Source: Ianthella basta
Taxonomy: Eukaryota; Porifera; Demospongiae; Verongiida; Ianthellidae
Length of the DNA: 64,000 bases
Assembly: GCA_964019415.1 (NCBI GenBank)
Contig: OZ025877.1
Span: 4,360,242 to 4,424,241 of the forward strand
Direction: 5' to 3'
Shown: one piece after another, positions 35,806 to 46,900 of the stretch
How positions within the stretch are numbered: position 1 is the first letter of the stretch
How the letters are laid out: every line of letters begins with the position of its first letter
Notes under the pieces: generated by a model
Told to the model about the DNA's origin: nothing
Databases searched by the model: none
The model's input: the letters and a program-made list of their open reading frames with translations, nothing else
Made by a program: the position numbers and the translations under genes

Positions 35806-38800
35806 ATGCCCATGTGGAGTCTACTCTTGGCCACTACACTGCTACTAGCCTACTTACAAGCTGTTACAGCGCAAAGTGAGCAAGTATAGCTATAACCAGT
35901 TATAAGATAGCGATAGCTAATAACTAACGTGTGTTAACTAGCTACGTATCATAGCTAGCTAATTTCCGTGTAGATTCACGAATTAGTATGAATATGATTC
36001 ACATAAAAACATTATAAGTAGTTGTCCTGTGTTCAAAACCTTATCCTTAGAAAGCTATATGGAGTGTGTTTGACTCAATGACCTAATTATTCACCTATGG
36101 CCACCACATCATCTCTTGATATAATGTACATTGATGCATGTTGACTCATCGTGTTTGCACTGGCTACTGTCCATGTGCAGATGGGTAAAGCCCTAATCAT
36201 GTATGTACAAAGAAATGACTATGCTCATTCCTCACACTGTGATCGATGCTGTTCAATCACATTTCAATCGTCTAGTCTACCTAAACGATAATATTATTCA
36301 GGAGAACAAGTAGTGAGGATCAGCGAATGCCATGCATAAATGTTTTGCTGTGAATCAGTCATAGTATGCCATATAAAACTATGATTCTCTTGCACGCAGA
36401 CTGTAGTGAGCCCCCTCCTCCTGCTCCAAAGAATGGTCAACGCAGTGCTTATAATACTACAGTTGGGTCTGTAGTTATCTACAGCTGTAACTCAGGCTAC
36501 CAACGTAGAGGACCAGGGAGAAAAACCTGCAAAGCCAATGGAAAATGGAGTGGTATAAACATTCGATGCCATCGTAAGTTTGCATGTACTTGGAATGCCT
36601 TCCTGTTTGTCTGTTACTAATATGCAAATCAATCCTGTATAGTGTATAGGATTAGTTAAATGACTTCCCACAAGTTGACATTATGTCTTATATATACTCC
36701 AGTTACACAAGGTGCTTTCTGCTCTTTGTTATGCTGTGATATTAATAACAATTATTGATGAATTATCTCTAGTCACTCTTGATGTGGCTTGTCAGATCCC
36801 AGATAGACTGTTAACCTGGAACTCTAGAACTGTTTGACATGCTGGTGTACAGTTGTGACAGAGTAATAACTATTGTCTTCCACTTCCATGACTGAGTGAA
36901 GAAGCATTTATTAAATGTGGTGCAGATACCTAAGTTAGGTGTTTAAGACTAACTTTAACTCTGAAGGAAAGGGCCAATTGCAGATGTATGGGTACCTGAC
37001 TGAGGTAACGTTGTTAAAAGACTGTTGATTACCAGATATGGATTGTATGAGTTTAAATGTTTACAGAGAAGCTAGAAGCATAACACCATACTGCACTAGA
37101 TCATTGTTACTTCATGTATGACATACGTTCCTTTTTGCTCAACTGTTAGCATGTTTCTATAGGAAGTTCCATATTTGCGTACCTCATCTTGTTGTTTTTA
37201 CAATTAGCAATCTTCATCACACGTACCACCCTGTCTACAGTCGCAACTTTTGCCACCTGCATTTCCCTTCAAATGCAGCTGTCAAATGTGTTGTCCCCCC
37301 TGCTGCTCCTCAATTTGGTGAACGCAATATTTCGAAGATAACCTTTGGATCAGTAGTGACCTACAGTTGTACTACAGGATACATCCTTAATGGTTCAAGC
37401 ATGATATCCTGCATGGCGAACAAACAGTGGAATGGCAGTGTACCTCAGTGCATCCGTAAGACACATTTGTGAAATACTCATAGTTTGCATACATATCATT
37501 ATGCACACAGAATTTATCCTAATATTCACCCTGGACATGACATATGGATTAGCCTGTATGAGCTACATCACATTCAACTGATCACAAGTCATTTTCAAGT
37601 GGTTTTCAGGCATTGAATTGAATATAAGGTTTAGTACTTTAGATTTCAATTCATCTCTGCAACTATTCTATATTGTTCATATCTGATTACAGTTATGAAA
37701 TGGCATTAATTTTGGCAATACACGTAGTCTATGATTGGAATGTGAATCAAATAATTATAGTTTAATTATTTCTTACAATGTCATGCAGCAGCCTCATGTG
37801 GTGGCATATCTGTTCCAAGTGATGGCTTGGTTACTGTTGATGACAATGAGATGATGATTGGGAGCATAGCCAACTACACATGTGACACAGGCTTCCTCTT
37901 ACAAGGGAATAGCTCCAGGGTGTGCCAAGCTAATGGAACGTGGTCTAGCAATCCGCCATCTTGCCAAGGTACAGCTTTTGACTGAGCTGTGTGGATTAAC
38001 TGATGTACATGACACTTGCAAGGAATGCCTGCATGTACTAATAATATACCTTAGCTACATAGACCGTTGTCATTCATATAATTAATATGCATATTTACAT
38101 GCATCTGGTATATTATCATCATCCGAAGTGGCAAGGTGTTCTGCAGTATAAAGTTTAGGTGCATTTATGTTGATTGTGGCAAGGTATACTCATCATGTTT
38201 CCTAATGTATTTTCTGCAGTTGTGCGCTGTCCAGATTTAGAAGAACTGCCAAATGGCCACTTCACTGGAAATGGTACAAGCTATCAGAGCACTGCACAGT
38301 ATGAATGTGCAGAAGGATACCTGCTAATAGGAACTGCTTTGAGGACCTGTAAAGCTACAGGACAGTGGACCAGCAGGATGCCCACATGTACTAGTAAGCA
38401 ATTCATTGATCAATGTTGTGTTGCCATTTGTACGTATATTTACCAATACATCATTTTAAGTTACAGGCATCACACATTGCTGGGCATTCTATGGCTTTAT
38501 ATACTGTATGTGCACCTAATATATAGCAAACAGCTATGTAACTTCTTTCTATTATGCATAGTTGATTTGCTGTGCTTCTATCTTACTGTTCAGGCTTCGC
38601 TGCTATAATTGGAGCTCCAGTAGTTTTTGCTGCTGTTCTTGCTACACTAGTGATGCTAATTTGCTGCTTGTGCAAAGGTGAGAGTTATGCTCTTATCAAG
38701 TTTACTATATTATACTTTTGCTAGTAGTTAAGTTGGTGATGTGTTTCCATGTGTACAGTGTCCAGGACTCAACGAAAGAAGAGAAATTCAAACTCAGCCT

Positions 38801-39390
38801 CTATGGTTCTGTCAGGCCTAGACAACAAAACAGATAATGTCTACTGTAGCCACTCAATAGATATTTCTGAGCCACCAAAAGATGTCCCCAAGCCACCAGA
38901 AAATATACCGGAATCAGCAGAAGATATACCCGAGGAGCCAGGAAAAATACCCAAGCCACCAAAAGATAGACCGGAGCCACCATTGGATACACCTGAGCCA
39001 CCAGTGGATACACCTGAGCCACCATTGGATACACCTGAGCCACCAGTGGATACACCTGAGCCACCAGTAGATACACCTGAGCCACCAGTGGATACACCTG
39101 AGTCACCAAATTCTGAGTATGCAGAAATTGGTCCATCAAAAGTGACTGTCAGCAAGATACTGCCTTCAGGTTACGCAAATATTGATGCATCAGGTTATGC
39201 AAATATCAATGCAACAGTAAGTCAGCCATCAGATATTTTGGATCCTCACTACCATGAAGCATCATTTAGTGCTCCAAGAGTCATGTTTACTGACGGTGAT
39301 GACAGGCATTCTCCAGGATATACACTACTAGAAGAAGAAAGCATTCAGAAACATGGAGAATACAGTAATTTACAACAGCCATGCAACTGA
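35806..39390 (+). CDS. Gene D: sushi(x4) type I membrane protein with proline-rich heptad tail and ITAM-like end
   Basis: Exons: 35806-35875 (signal peptide MPMWSLLLATTLLLAYLQAV), 36400-36573, 37279-37455, 37789-37968 and 38220-38393 (sushi), 38594-38677 (transmembrane, ending LICCLCKG) and 38759-39390 (tail). They join in phase 1 to 496 residues: sushi 24-258, membrane about 260-284, tail 287-496. Sushi 3 and 4 are close to those of genes A and B ([29 protein letters not shown]). Sushi 1 and 2 are more divergent. There is no SRCR. The tail begins with basic RTQRKKRN, carries eleven seven-residue repeats, then YAEI, YANI, YANI and the paired motif YTLLEEESIQKHGEYSNL. Sushi 3 has two acceptor AGs three bases apart. 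Sushi-only receptors bind protein or glycan ligands in other animals. The ligand here is unknown. Confidence 0.85.
38872..39102 (+). repeat. Eleven 21-bp repeats coding proline-rich heptads in gene D tail
   Basis: Eleven units of seven codons fill exactly 231 bp. The last six are nearly uniform (PPVDTPE or PPLDTPE). The first five are diverged (PPKDVPK, PPENIPE, SAEDIPE, EPGKIPK, PPKDRPE). The gradient suggests recent expansion at the 3' end. Repeat number may vary between individuals. Proline-rich spacing of this kind can extend a tail or offer SH3-type docking. That role is inference. Confidence 0.93.
39319..39372 (+). other. Canonical ITAM-like motif in tail of gene D
   Basis: It encodes YTLLEEESIQKHGEYSNL, which fits YxxL-x10-YxxL exactly. 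Spacing and central residues (E-x-x-x-I-Q-K-x-G-E) match genes A and B. Confidence 0.78.
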
Positions 39391-42242
39391 ACAAGAGCAA
39401 TGCCTATTTCACTGTGATCATACTGTGTGAGTTGCATATTAGCGTTCATCGAACAGCAGAAAATTCATAGCATATGTATTTTGTTTCGTAGCACCTTAGC
39501 ACCATATGGTGATTTACTTTACAAACTGTAATAACATTTCTTTCTGCCTTAGAGCAAGAAATGAATTCTAAACTTCTTCCACTTGAGTAGAGACCAAGGG
39601 TAATAGTATGGTATGGATATCTTATTTCACCTAGGGGAAGCCTTTAGCCATGAGGCTACTTCACAAGGCACCCAGAACAGTACACTGTCAGACACAAGCA
39701 GTAAAATAAATAAAGAGGGGTGGTTTGGGTGTGGGGGAATAAATAAATATAAAAATAAAAAGGCCATGCATTAATAACAATAAAATTAAATTTAATAGCT
39801 GATGGTGTATGCTATGTTCCACAAAAGAATAACAATTATATATTCATCTTCCCAGCACAATGAATTGAGAAGTGTTGCAGTTGAGCTAAGGACTATTGCT
39901 GCACTGTGAAGTGTACATGTGTTACAGCTGACAAAATGTGTGACAGAATGCAAAGTGCTTACTAGTTGTGTTCAACATGTGTGAGAAATAATATGCTAGT
40001 GTAAGCTTGCTAATGGCCATGTATACAAACACAGTAATTAACATATTGCTTTAAGCTCATACAACTTTAATTCCTAGTGAGTTCACGATTATGATTATTG
40101 ATGTGTAGTTAATGCAGAAGACCACTTGCAAGTGTATAACATAATTATTCTGACAGCGTTAGAAATCTGAATGAATGAAAATAGATGTAACTATTTTTAT
40201 CCCACATAACCCAATTTCTCCTTCAATAATGCAAATTGCACTAGTATGCTCTGTATGCATGTGTCACAAGACAGGCAATATCTAGCTGACTTAATTGTGC
40301 CCTGTAGCCCAATCTCTATCTGCAATGGCATATAAACAACAGGCTCTCAATAATCGAGTGTTGGAACATTCCAAGTGTACGTAAATGCATGCAAACATCA
40401 TCATAGTTAATATTACAAACATTCAGGTCACATGGTAAAATTCCCTAGTAGAATGGAATGGTTTTGCACATGCAATGACACTGTATAAATAGACTGGCCA
40501 TAATGTCCTGTGTGCACTAGATGGAAATAAATTTAGGTGAAGCACCAAAGGTAACGTTAGCTGTTATAATTCCATTTTCATGTTTATAGTGTATAAAAAT
40601 ACAAACAGCTTGTTTTGATTTATTTGGCTTCTGGCTTATAGGAGGTTTCCTCATCTAAACGTTACTTAGAGCAAGTGATTCAGGCCATGTCTTTGTTTTA
40701 AGTGTATAAGCATGTCATGATCATGTAAGTGTGTGAAACATGTGTATGGTAGCTACCGTCCATATTAGCTACATGTGCACATGTCTACAGCAAATAGATC
40801 GCAACATCCTATGTAGTTTTGCAATGCTAAACATGACAGATACTTACAATTACTTCTGAGTCTAAATGCGAGGATATATTTCTTTGATGTCATTAAATCA
40901 CAACTTGTAGCTACACACACACTTCTGCTATACTTAATATTATACCCTTTCTACAAAGAAGTATATCTACCTTATCAATTGCAACAGTTCTTTCTGGCAT
41001 GGGCTTACGTAGGTATGTATAATTATGTGTAACTTTTCACATTAATTGTATAACTGCACAGAAATGTTATATAATAATAATTATTATGTAATGGTAGCTT
41101 AGTGTAGGGTGTGAAACAACCATCTGTTCTGATGAATGGTGCATCCTTCACATGCAATGAAATGTACCTATGCATTTGCTCATTTACATAAAGACATGAT
41201 ACAGAACACTTACACATATGGCCATGCATGCCCTCTAGATCCCCATCCCATCTTGGCCTCCTCGGCCAATGATACGAAGACAGCTACCATTCCATTATGT
41301 ACTGTTCAACACTGTCATGTACTTGTCAACGGCAGGCCTATATAGGGGGAACAACATGGCATGCATCTGTATGGCATGGTGGTGCAAGCATTCTACAGTA
41401 TTGCAATAGTACAAAATTGAGCCCACATCCTTTTTACTGTTTACAGTACAGCAGGACACTGCATGGTTTCCCAATTATGTGTATATGACTTCAACCATAA
41501 CTAGCTTCTTACGCATGGTTTCAACAGCTAAGTGCATATGGTTTCATGGTTTCTTGCCCTTTTTACACAGTGTTCATAACACAATTCACCACACCTTGTG
41601 CATGCCATATGATGTCCACGCACTTTGCGTGCATATTCCTCCCACTTCCAAAGTGTTCAGCCAACCGTCCAAGTAGAGGATGAAATATGCAAATGTTAAC
41701 TGCCAATCCTGAGGTAGAGCTATGATTCAAATCCTACTGCAACTTGCACTGGTGGCCTAGCTTGTTGCTGGTAGCTTGCATATTATACTATACTGACTGC
41801 GCGTATGTTTAAATGCACTGTGTAGAGGTGGTGGTGGTAGCTGGCTGTATGTAGTTGTGGAAAGGGTATGTGCACAGCAGTTGTGGTGGCGATGGTATAG
41901 GTAGTCCATCAACTAGTACAAACATGTATACCCTCTACTTTCACTTCTGTCCTCTGTAACGTGCACTAGTGGCATGTATTCCATGTCAGTTGCCCTTAGA
42001 GTCTATGGAATCCATGCAGATGTAATGAAGAAAGTTCTAATGAGCGTTCTAAATAGCTTTTACACAAAAATGTAGTGAACAATGTAATTAATGCATTGTG
42101 TTGTCAAACTTGATTCACATAGTCAGGTTTGTTCTAATGGTGCTTACACTTACAAAAGCTCAATAAGTAATACATTCAAGGGACTGTTGTGCACTGAGTA
42201 CTGTTGTTTTGATTTGGACTAGTGAAGTTGAATATGGCTTGC
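39391..42242. other. 3' flank of gene D and intergenic DNA (present in three decayed copies)
   Basis: The stretch is colinear with 52921-54160 and with parts of 58140-59790. All three share a TATAAATAG string (here 40484-40492) about 1 to 1.2 kb into the flank. AATAAATAAA occurs near 39705 and could be a poly(A) signal for gene D. No protein-coding exon is evident; the open frames near 41136-41676 have no domain features. Confidence 0.55.
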
Positions 42243-42246
42243 TTAA

Positions 42247-42878
42247 CCCATTAGGGCCCAAAGACGCAAATTTGCGTCATATATTTGTATGCGCTTAAGG
42301 CCCAATGACGCAGATTTGCGTCAAGACGAACTTTCCCTTCGTTTGACTGCCAAGAACGGAGGAATGGTACGAACTTTTCACAGCACGCCTAGTAGTCATT
42401 TGGCCATCATTTCAGACTCTCGCCGTCTCTTCTGGTCGTTCTCGTGCCGCGCAATCAAGCGTCGAACGTTTTGCGAAGTTACGCACCATTTTGGTGTGTG
42501 ACCAGAAAGTTACCACGTACCACATAGCGACAAGAACGAATGCAGTTGGCTGTTGAAAAAATAGTCCAGCAGCTAGAGCAGCTCCTAGGTCCTTTTCTGG
42601 GTCACAGAAGTACCAGCAAGTAAAATACAAGCGTTCGCTTACCGTTCTCGTCTTCTTCGGCAGCACACGCTTGCGAAGAATCTAGAGCTGGGCCACGAAC
42701 ATCCCATAGCCTTCCTAAGAAACGGCACCATGGAATGCAACGCCCAGTGTCAACGCTTTGCGCGAGAAGAGCCAGGAAAGCCATCGAAAAGTAAAAGTAC
42801 GGGGGTTGTACGTAGCCGCCATTTTTAAGTTGGGCTCACAGTACACGAGCGCGAAGTTTGAAATTGGGTCCTAATGGG
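42247..42878. mobile_element. piggyBac-like non-autonomous element with TTAA duplications
   Basis: CCCATTAGGGCCCAA at the left end and TTGGGTCCTAATGGG at the right end form the inverted ends, and each is flanked by TTAA (42243-42246 and 42879-42882). TTAA duplication with ends starting CCC is the hallmark of the piggyBac superfamily. Two near-identical palindromes, GACGCAAATTTGCGTC (42263-42278) and GACGCAGATTTGCGTC (42307-42322), lie just inside the left end. The 630-bp interior is more GC-rich than its surroundings and encodes no recognisable transposase. Confidence 0.85.
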
Positions 42879-42927
42879 TTAACACAAATTCACGCCAATG
42901 TGATTCTTGCTAATGAAGAAGAAGTAG

Positions 42928-43081
<154 letters not shown>

Positions 43082-43089
43082 ATGTGTGT

Positions 43090-43760
43090 GTGTGTGCATA
43101 CACTCACTTGCATACATTTCCCTGTGTGCTTATATACATGTACATCTGCCTGTTTAGACAAGACAATACACAAAGTTAAAGGATGTTTCATTTAACTTTC
43201 TGCATTGCATTCAGTTACATTTGCTGGCAATAATATAAAGGTGGGACATTCAGCGGTCCTGTTTAGAGAGATTCTCTTTATCATGCGAAGTCAAATCCAA
43301 GCTCACTGCAAGGAGACTTTCATAAGTTCGTGTGAATAAGTGGACAGACAGAGCAATTACCTGTGTTTTATGCAGTGGGTGAAGAGTAAATTGCTCTAAT
43401 GAAGTAATGACAAATCACATGCCCTTCTAGTCCCATACTGCTGTTTGCTACTGTGGTATGCCTAATGGTGTCTCATTTATGCATGACTAAATCAAGTGAC
43501 TATGGTTTGCTTCAACGCCAAAGTTTTTTTGCAAATGCATAGGAAATATGCACTGCACCACAATTCCAAAATTTTCATAATACCATACAGGCCAAATACA
43601 TGCATGTGTGCTTGGAAGTTCTGCACTGCTAAAGGCACTGCCCATGACCAGTCTAAGTCTACAAACATAACATGGATGAGGAGACAGCAAAGGTAGTAGC
43701 TACACCATAGTTATATATCCATGTCCATATGCTGTCACTTGCACTGCATTTAATTATAAG
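43090..43760. repeat. Upstream region of gene C, duplicated at 54200-54880
   Basis: Segments such as CATTTCCCTGTGTGC, AAGGTGGGACATTC and ACAAACATAACATGGATGA recur in the same order at 54200-54880. The copy belongs to a relic of a gene D-gene C junction. No exon is seen in either copy. Confidence 0.7.
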
Positions 43761-43907
43761 CAGAGTTTGTTAGGTTTGACTGAAGAATTTGAATAACATT
43801 CATACATGTGGCTTCAATAGTTACCACTACCTAAAGTGTTTCACCAAACCCTAAATACTCGTGGCAGTGAGAGCACCTCTCCTGCGTGCTAGGGCCTGGA
43901 GCAAACA

Positions 43908-46900
43908 ATGTCAGAGCTGAGCCTTATCTTATGTACTGCGTTCCTGCTGATCCAACTACATGCAGTGCTAGGTAAGCATTGAATTTTGCCAATCATGTAT
44001 TTTTACAGAATGTACTCTGTAGTTAAGAATTATAACACTTAGACTTTTTTGGTGATTGTAATTTAATTGGATTGAGATATTCTTGCTGATATATATTTTC
44101 GTATCAAATCGTGAAATGTTCGTCACAGATGGCCTTGTCTATAGCATTGAAGAATTAATCAATATATATATTTATGTGAGCATTGGGTCAATTGCACTAG
44201 CCTGTTAGAGTTGTTGAATTCTCTTATCTGTATCTACATTAGTGACTAAACTGTAGATTGTTGAAAGGTTGAAAGGGTAATCACTGGGTATTACGCCTGA
44301 CCTACCAACTACACCAGTATTGGTGTCTCAGTTGGCAGGGGAGCAAGAAGCCCTATTGGTTGGCAACCAGTGATCGCCTCCCCCCAGTCATCCAACAAAG
44401 ATGGAAGAGCCACAGACAGATGTTTTGCCCTAATTGGGACTCATCAGTGTGGCATACTAATGGTTGATGGTTGGATGACTGATGATGAGCCCCAATAAGG
44501 GCAAAACAGCTGTCTGTGGCTCTTCCTTCTTTGTTGGATGACTGGGGAAGGCGATCACTGGTTGCCAACCAATAGGGGTTTGTGCCCCCCTGCCAACTGA
44601 AATACCAATACTGCATGGTGAAGTTGGTAGGTCAGGCGTAATACCCAGTGATTGCCTCGCAGTGGCTAACTGCAAAAGCAATTGCCCCCTTTTGACTGTA
44701 GATTGCAGCTGACTGATGTATATAACATGTGAAGGAACAAATTCTGTAAGACTTAGTTTAGAGCTAAAGTAGCTGTAGAGATGAAAGTGAGGTGATTAAA
44801 CTGCTTAATAATACCCTTTGCACACATTTTTCATTATATATGTATACATTACATAGGTTACAGCAATGGCAACATTCGATTAATTGGAGGGACTCTATCT
44901 CGACAGGGAAGAGTTGAGATTTGGTACAACAGACAGTGGAATACTGTATGTGATGACTATTGGGATTTGAGAGATGCAACTGTTGTCTGCCAACAACTTG
45001 GGTACAGAGGAGCAATAACAGCACATTTGGGTGCTCATTTTGGCCAGGGGTCAGGACAAATACTGTTGGATAACTTGCGGTGTACTGGAAGAGAAGCATC
45101 CCTTCTGGAATGCCCTCACGGTGGTATCAATTCACATAACTGCCATCATGGGAAAGATGCCAGTGTAACATGTGAGTGAGAGATATCTATCACCACTGAA
45201 GTTCCACCAACTGTATTCTCTCCCAAATTCACTGCCCAATGTTTCCAGGAAAGACTGTATGTAGACATAATGTTTGTCACATGCTACACATCAGAGACCC
45301 GTCATACAGGACTATAGACAGTAATTAATTGTTAAGTTATATCTTATGCTACATAGATCAAGAGTATAGAATCTGATTTCATCCTGTATTTCACTTGAAA
45401 ATGCAGGAATTTTGTGTTATGTTATGCAATGAACCTTAAAGTTACAGGCTTTACAGTGGTATACAAATTGAAGCACACCGAATTATGAAAATCATTTCAA
45501 CAACAAGCATGCAACTTCCACATGGGCATGAACACGGTTCACAATTGTGCCCATGTGCAAGTTGTCTGCTGTTATTGCACTCTGCTCCAACTTGCAAATT
45601 GTACCCATCAATGCTGGCACCCTGTTCCCCTGATGTTTAGCAACTTGAACTGCTGGTGGTGTTCTTCCTTCCATTAACTAGCGCAAACACTCTACTTGAA
45701 CTTGTGGTGGCTATCCTCCATACGGGCAACATCAACCCTGCTATAACCTGACCCCAGATGCCCCCAGCAACCACAGCGAGCTTGCCAACGATGGAACATA
45801 GCAAACACACACGCACACACACAGACAAACACTTTCAGCTTTATATATTAGATGCATAATCTCTAATTTCCTTGTTATTCTTCTTCCCTTCCCCTCCCCC
45901 CCCCCCCCCCCCCCCTTCTTCCCCTTCAAGAATTAACCAACCTTGAAATTGATTCGGCTGCATCTTCTGTCACTTTAATAGACATCTGCTTTTCTGTCCT
46001 TTAGGTTCCAGTAATAGGCTGTCAAGTGGCTCCGTTCGTCTTGTTAATGGATATTTGTATTCAGGCAGAGTTGAAATATGGTACAACAGTCAGTGGAACA
46101 CTGTTTGTGATGATCGCTGGGGCTTGAATGATGCCAAAGTTGTGTGCAGACAATTGGGTTATTCCAGTGCTGTAAGTGCTCCTAGCAGTGCAACCTTTGG
46201 TCGAGGAACAGGTTTAATATTATTGGATGACCTTGCATGCACTGGATCAGAAAGATCTCTACTGTCATGCCCACACTCTGGCCGGTATGTGCACAACTGT
46301 GGTCATTCTGAAGATGCAGGAGCAATATGTAAGCAGATTGCTGCCCAATAATTGAAAAATGTAATAACATACTCATGCCAGTGGCACTCTTGATAATGTC
46401 ATTATTAAATTAGCATATTTGTATGTATCTATATTATATATGTATAGGTGCAAATGATGGAACCACACGCTTAGTTGGTAGTTCTTTAGAACGTCAAGGG
46501 CGAGTGGAGATTTGGCACAACAATCAGTGGAACACAGTTTGTGATGATTTCTGGGACTTGAATGATGCACATGTAGTATGCCGACAACATGGATACCTCA
46601 GAGCATTAACAGCACACCATAGTGCACGCTTTGGAGCAGGTTCGGGACAAATACTACTGGATGATTTGCAGTGCAGTGGGCGTGAAGCAACACTATTAGA
46701 GTGTACTCACCGTGGAACCAATGTTCACGACTGCCGTCATCACGAAGATGCAAGTGTAACATGTGAGTGTGATTCTACACGATTCACCAATTTGAAATTG
46801 CCTTGATATTTGCTGCACTTGACATGTTTTGACATCTCCTACATGAATGCGAAGAATAGATTTCTTTGAATATTGATCGACAGATTGACTGACTATGTTC

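Noticed and set aside
38801..39155. Glycine/serine-repeat proteins on the minus strand
   Set aside because: They are antisense translations of the gene D heptad array.
42412..42784. Small proteins inside the piggyBac-like element
   Set aside because: They show no transposase motif and lie wholly within a short non-autonomous element.
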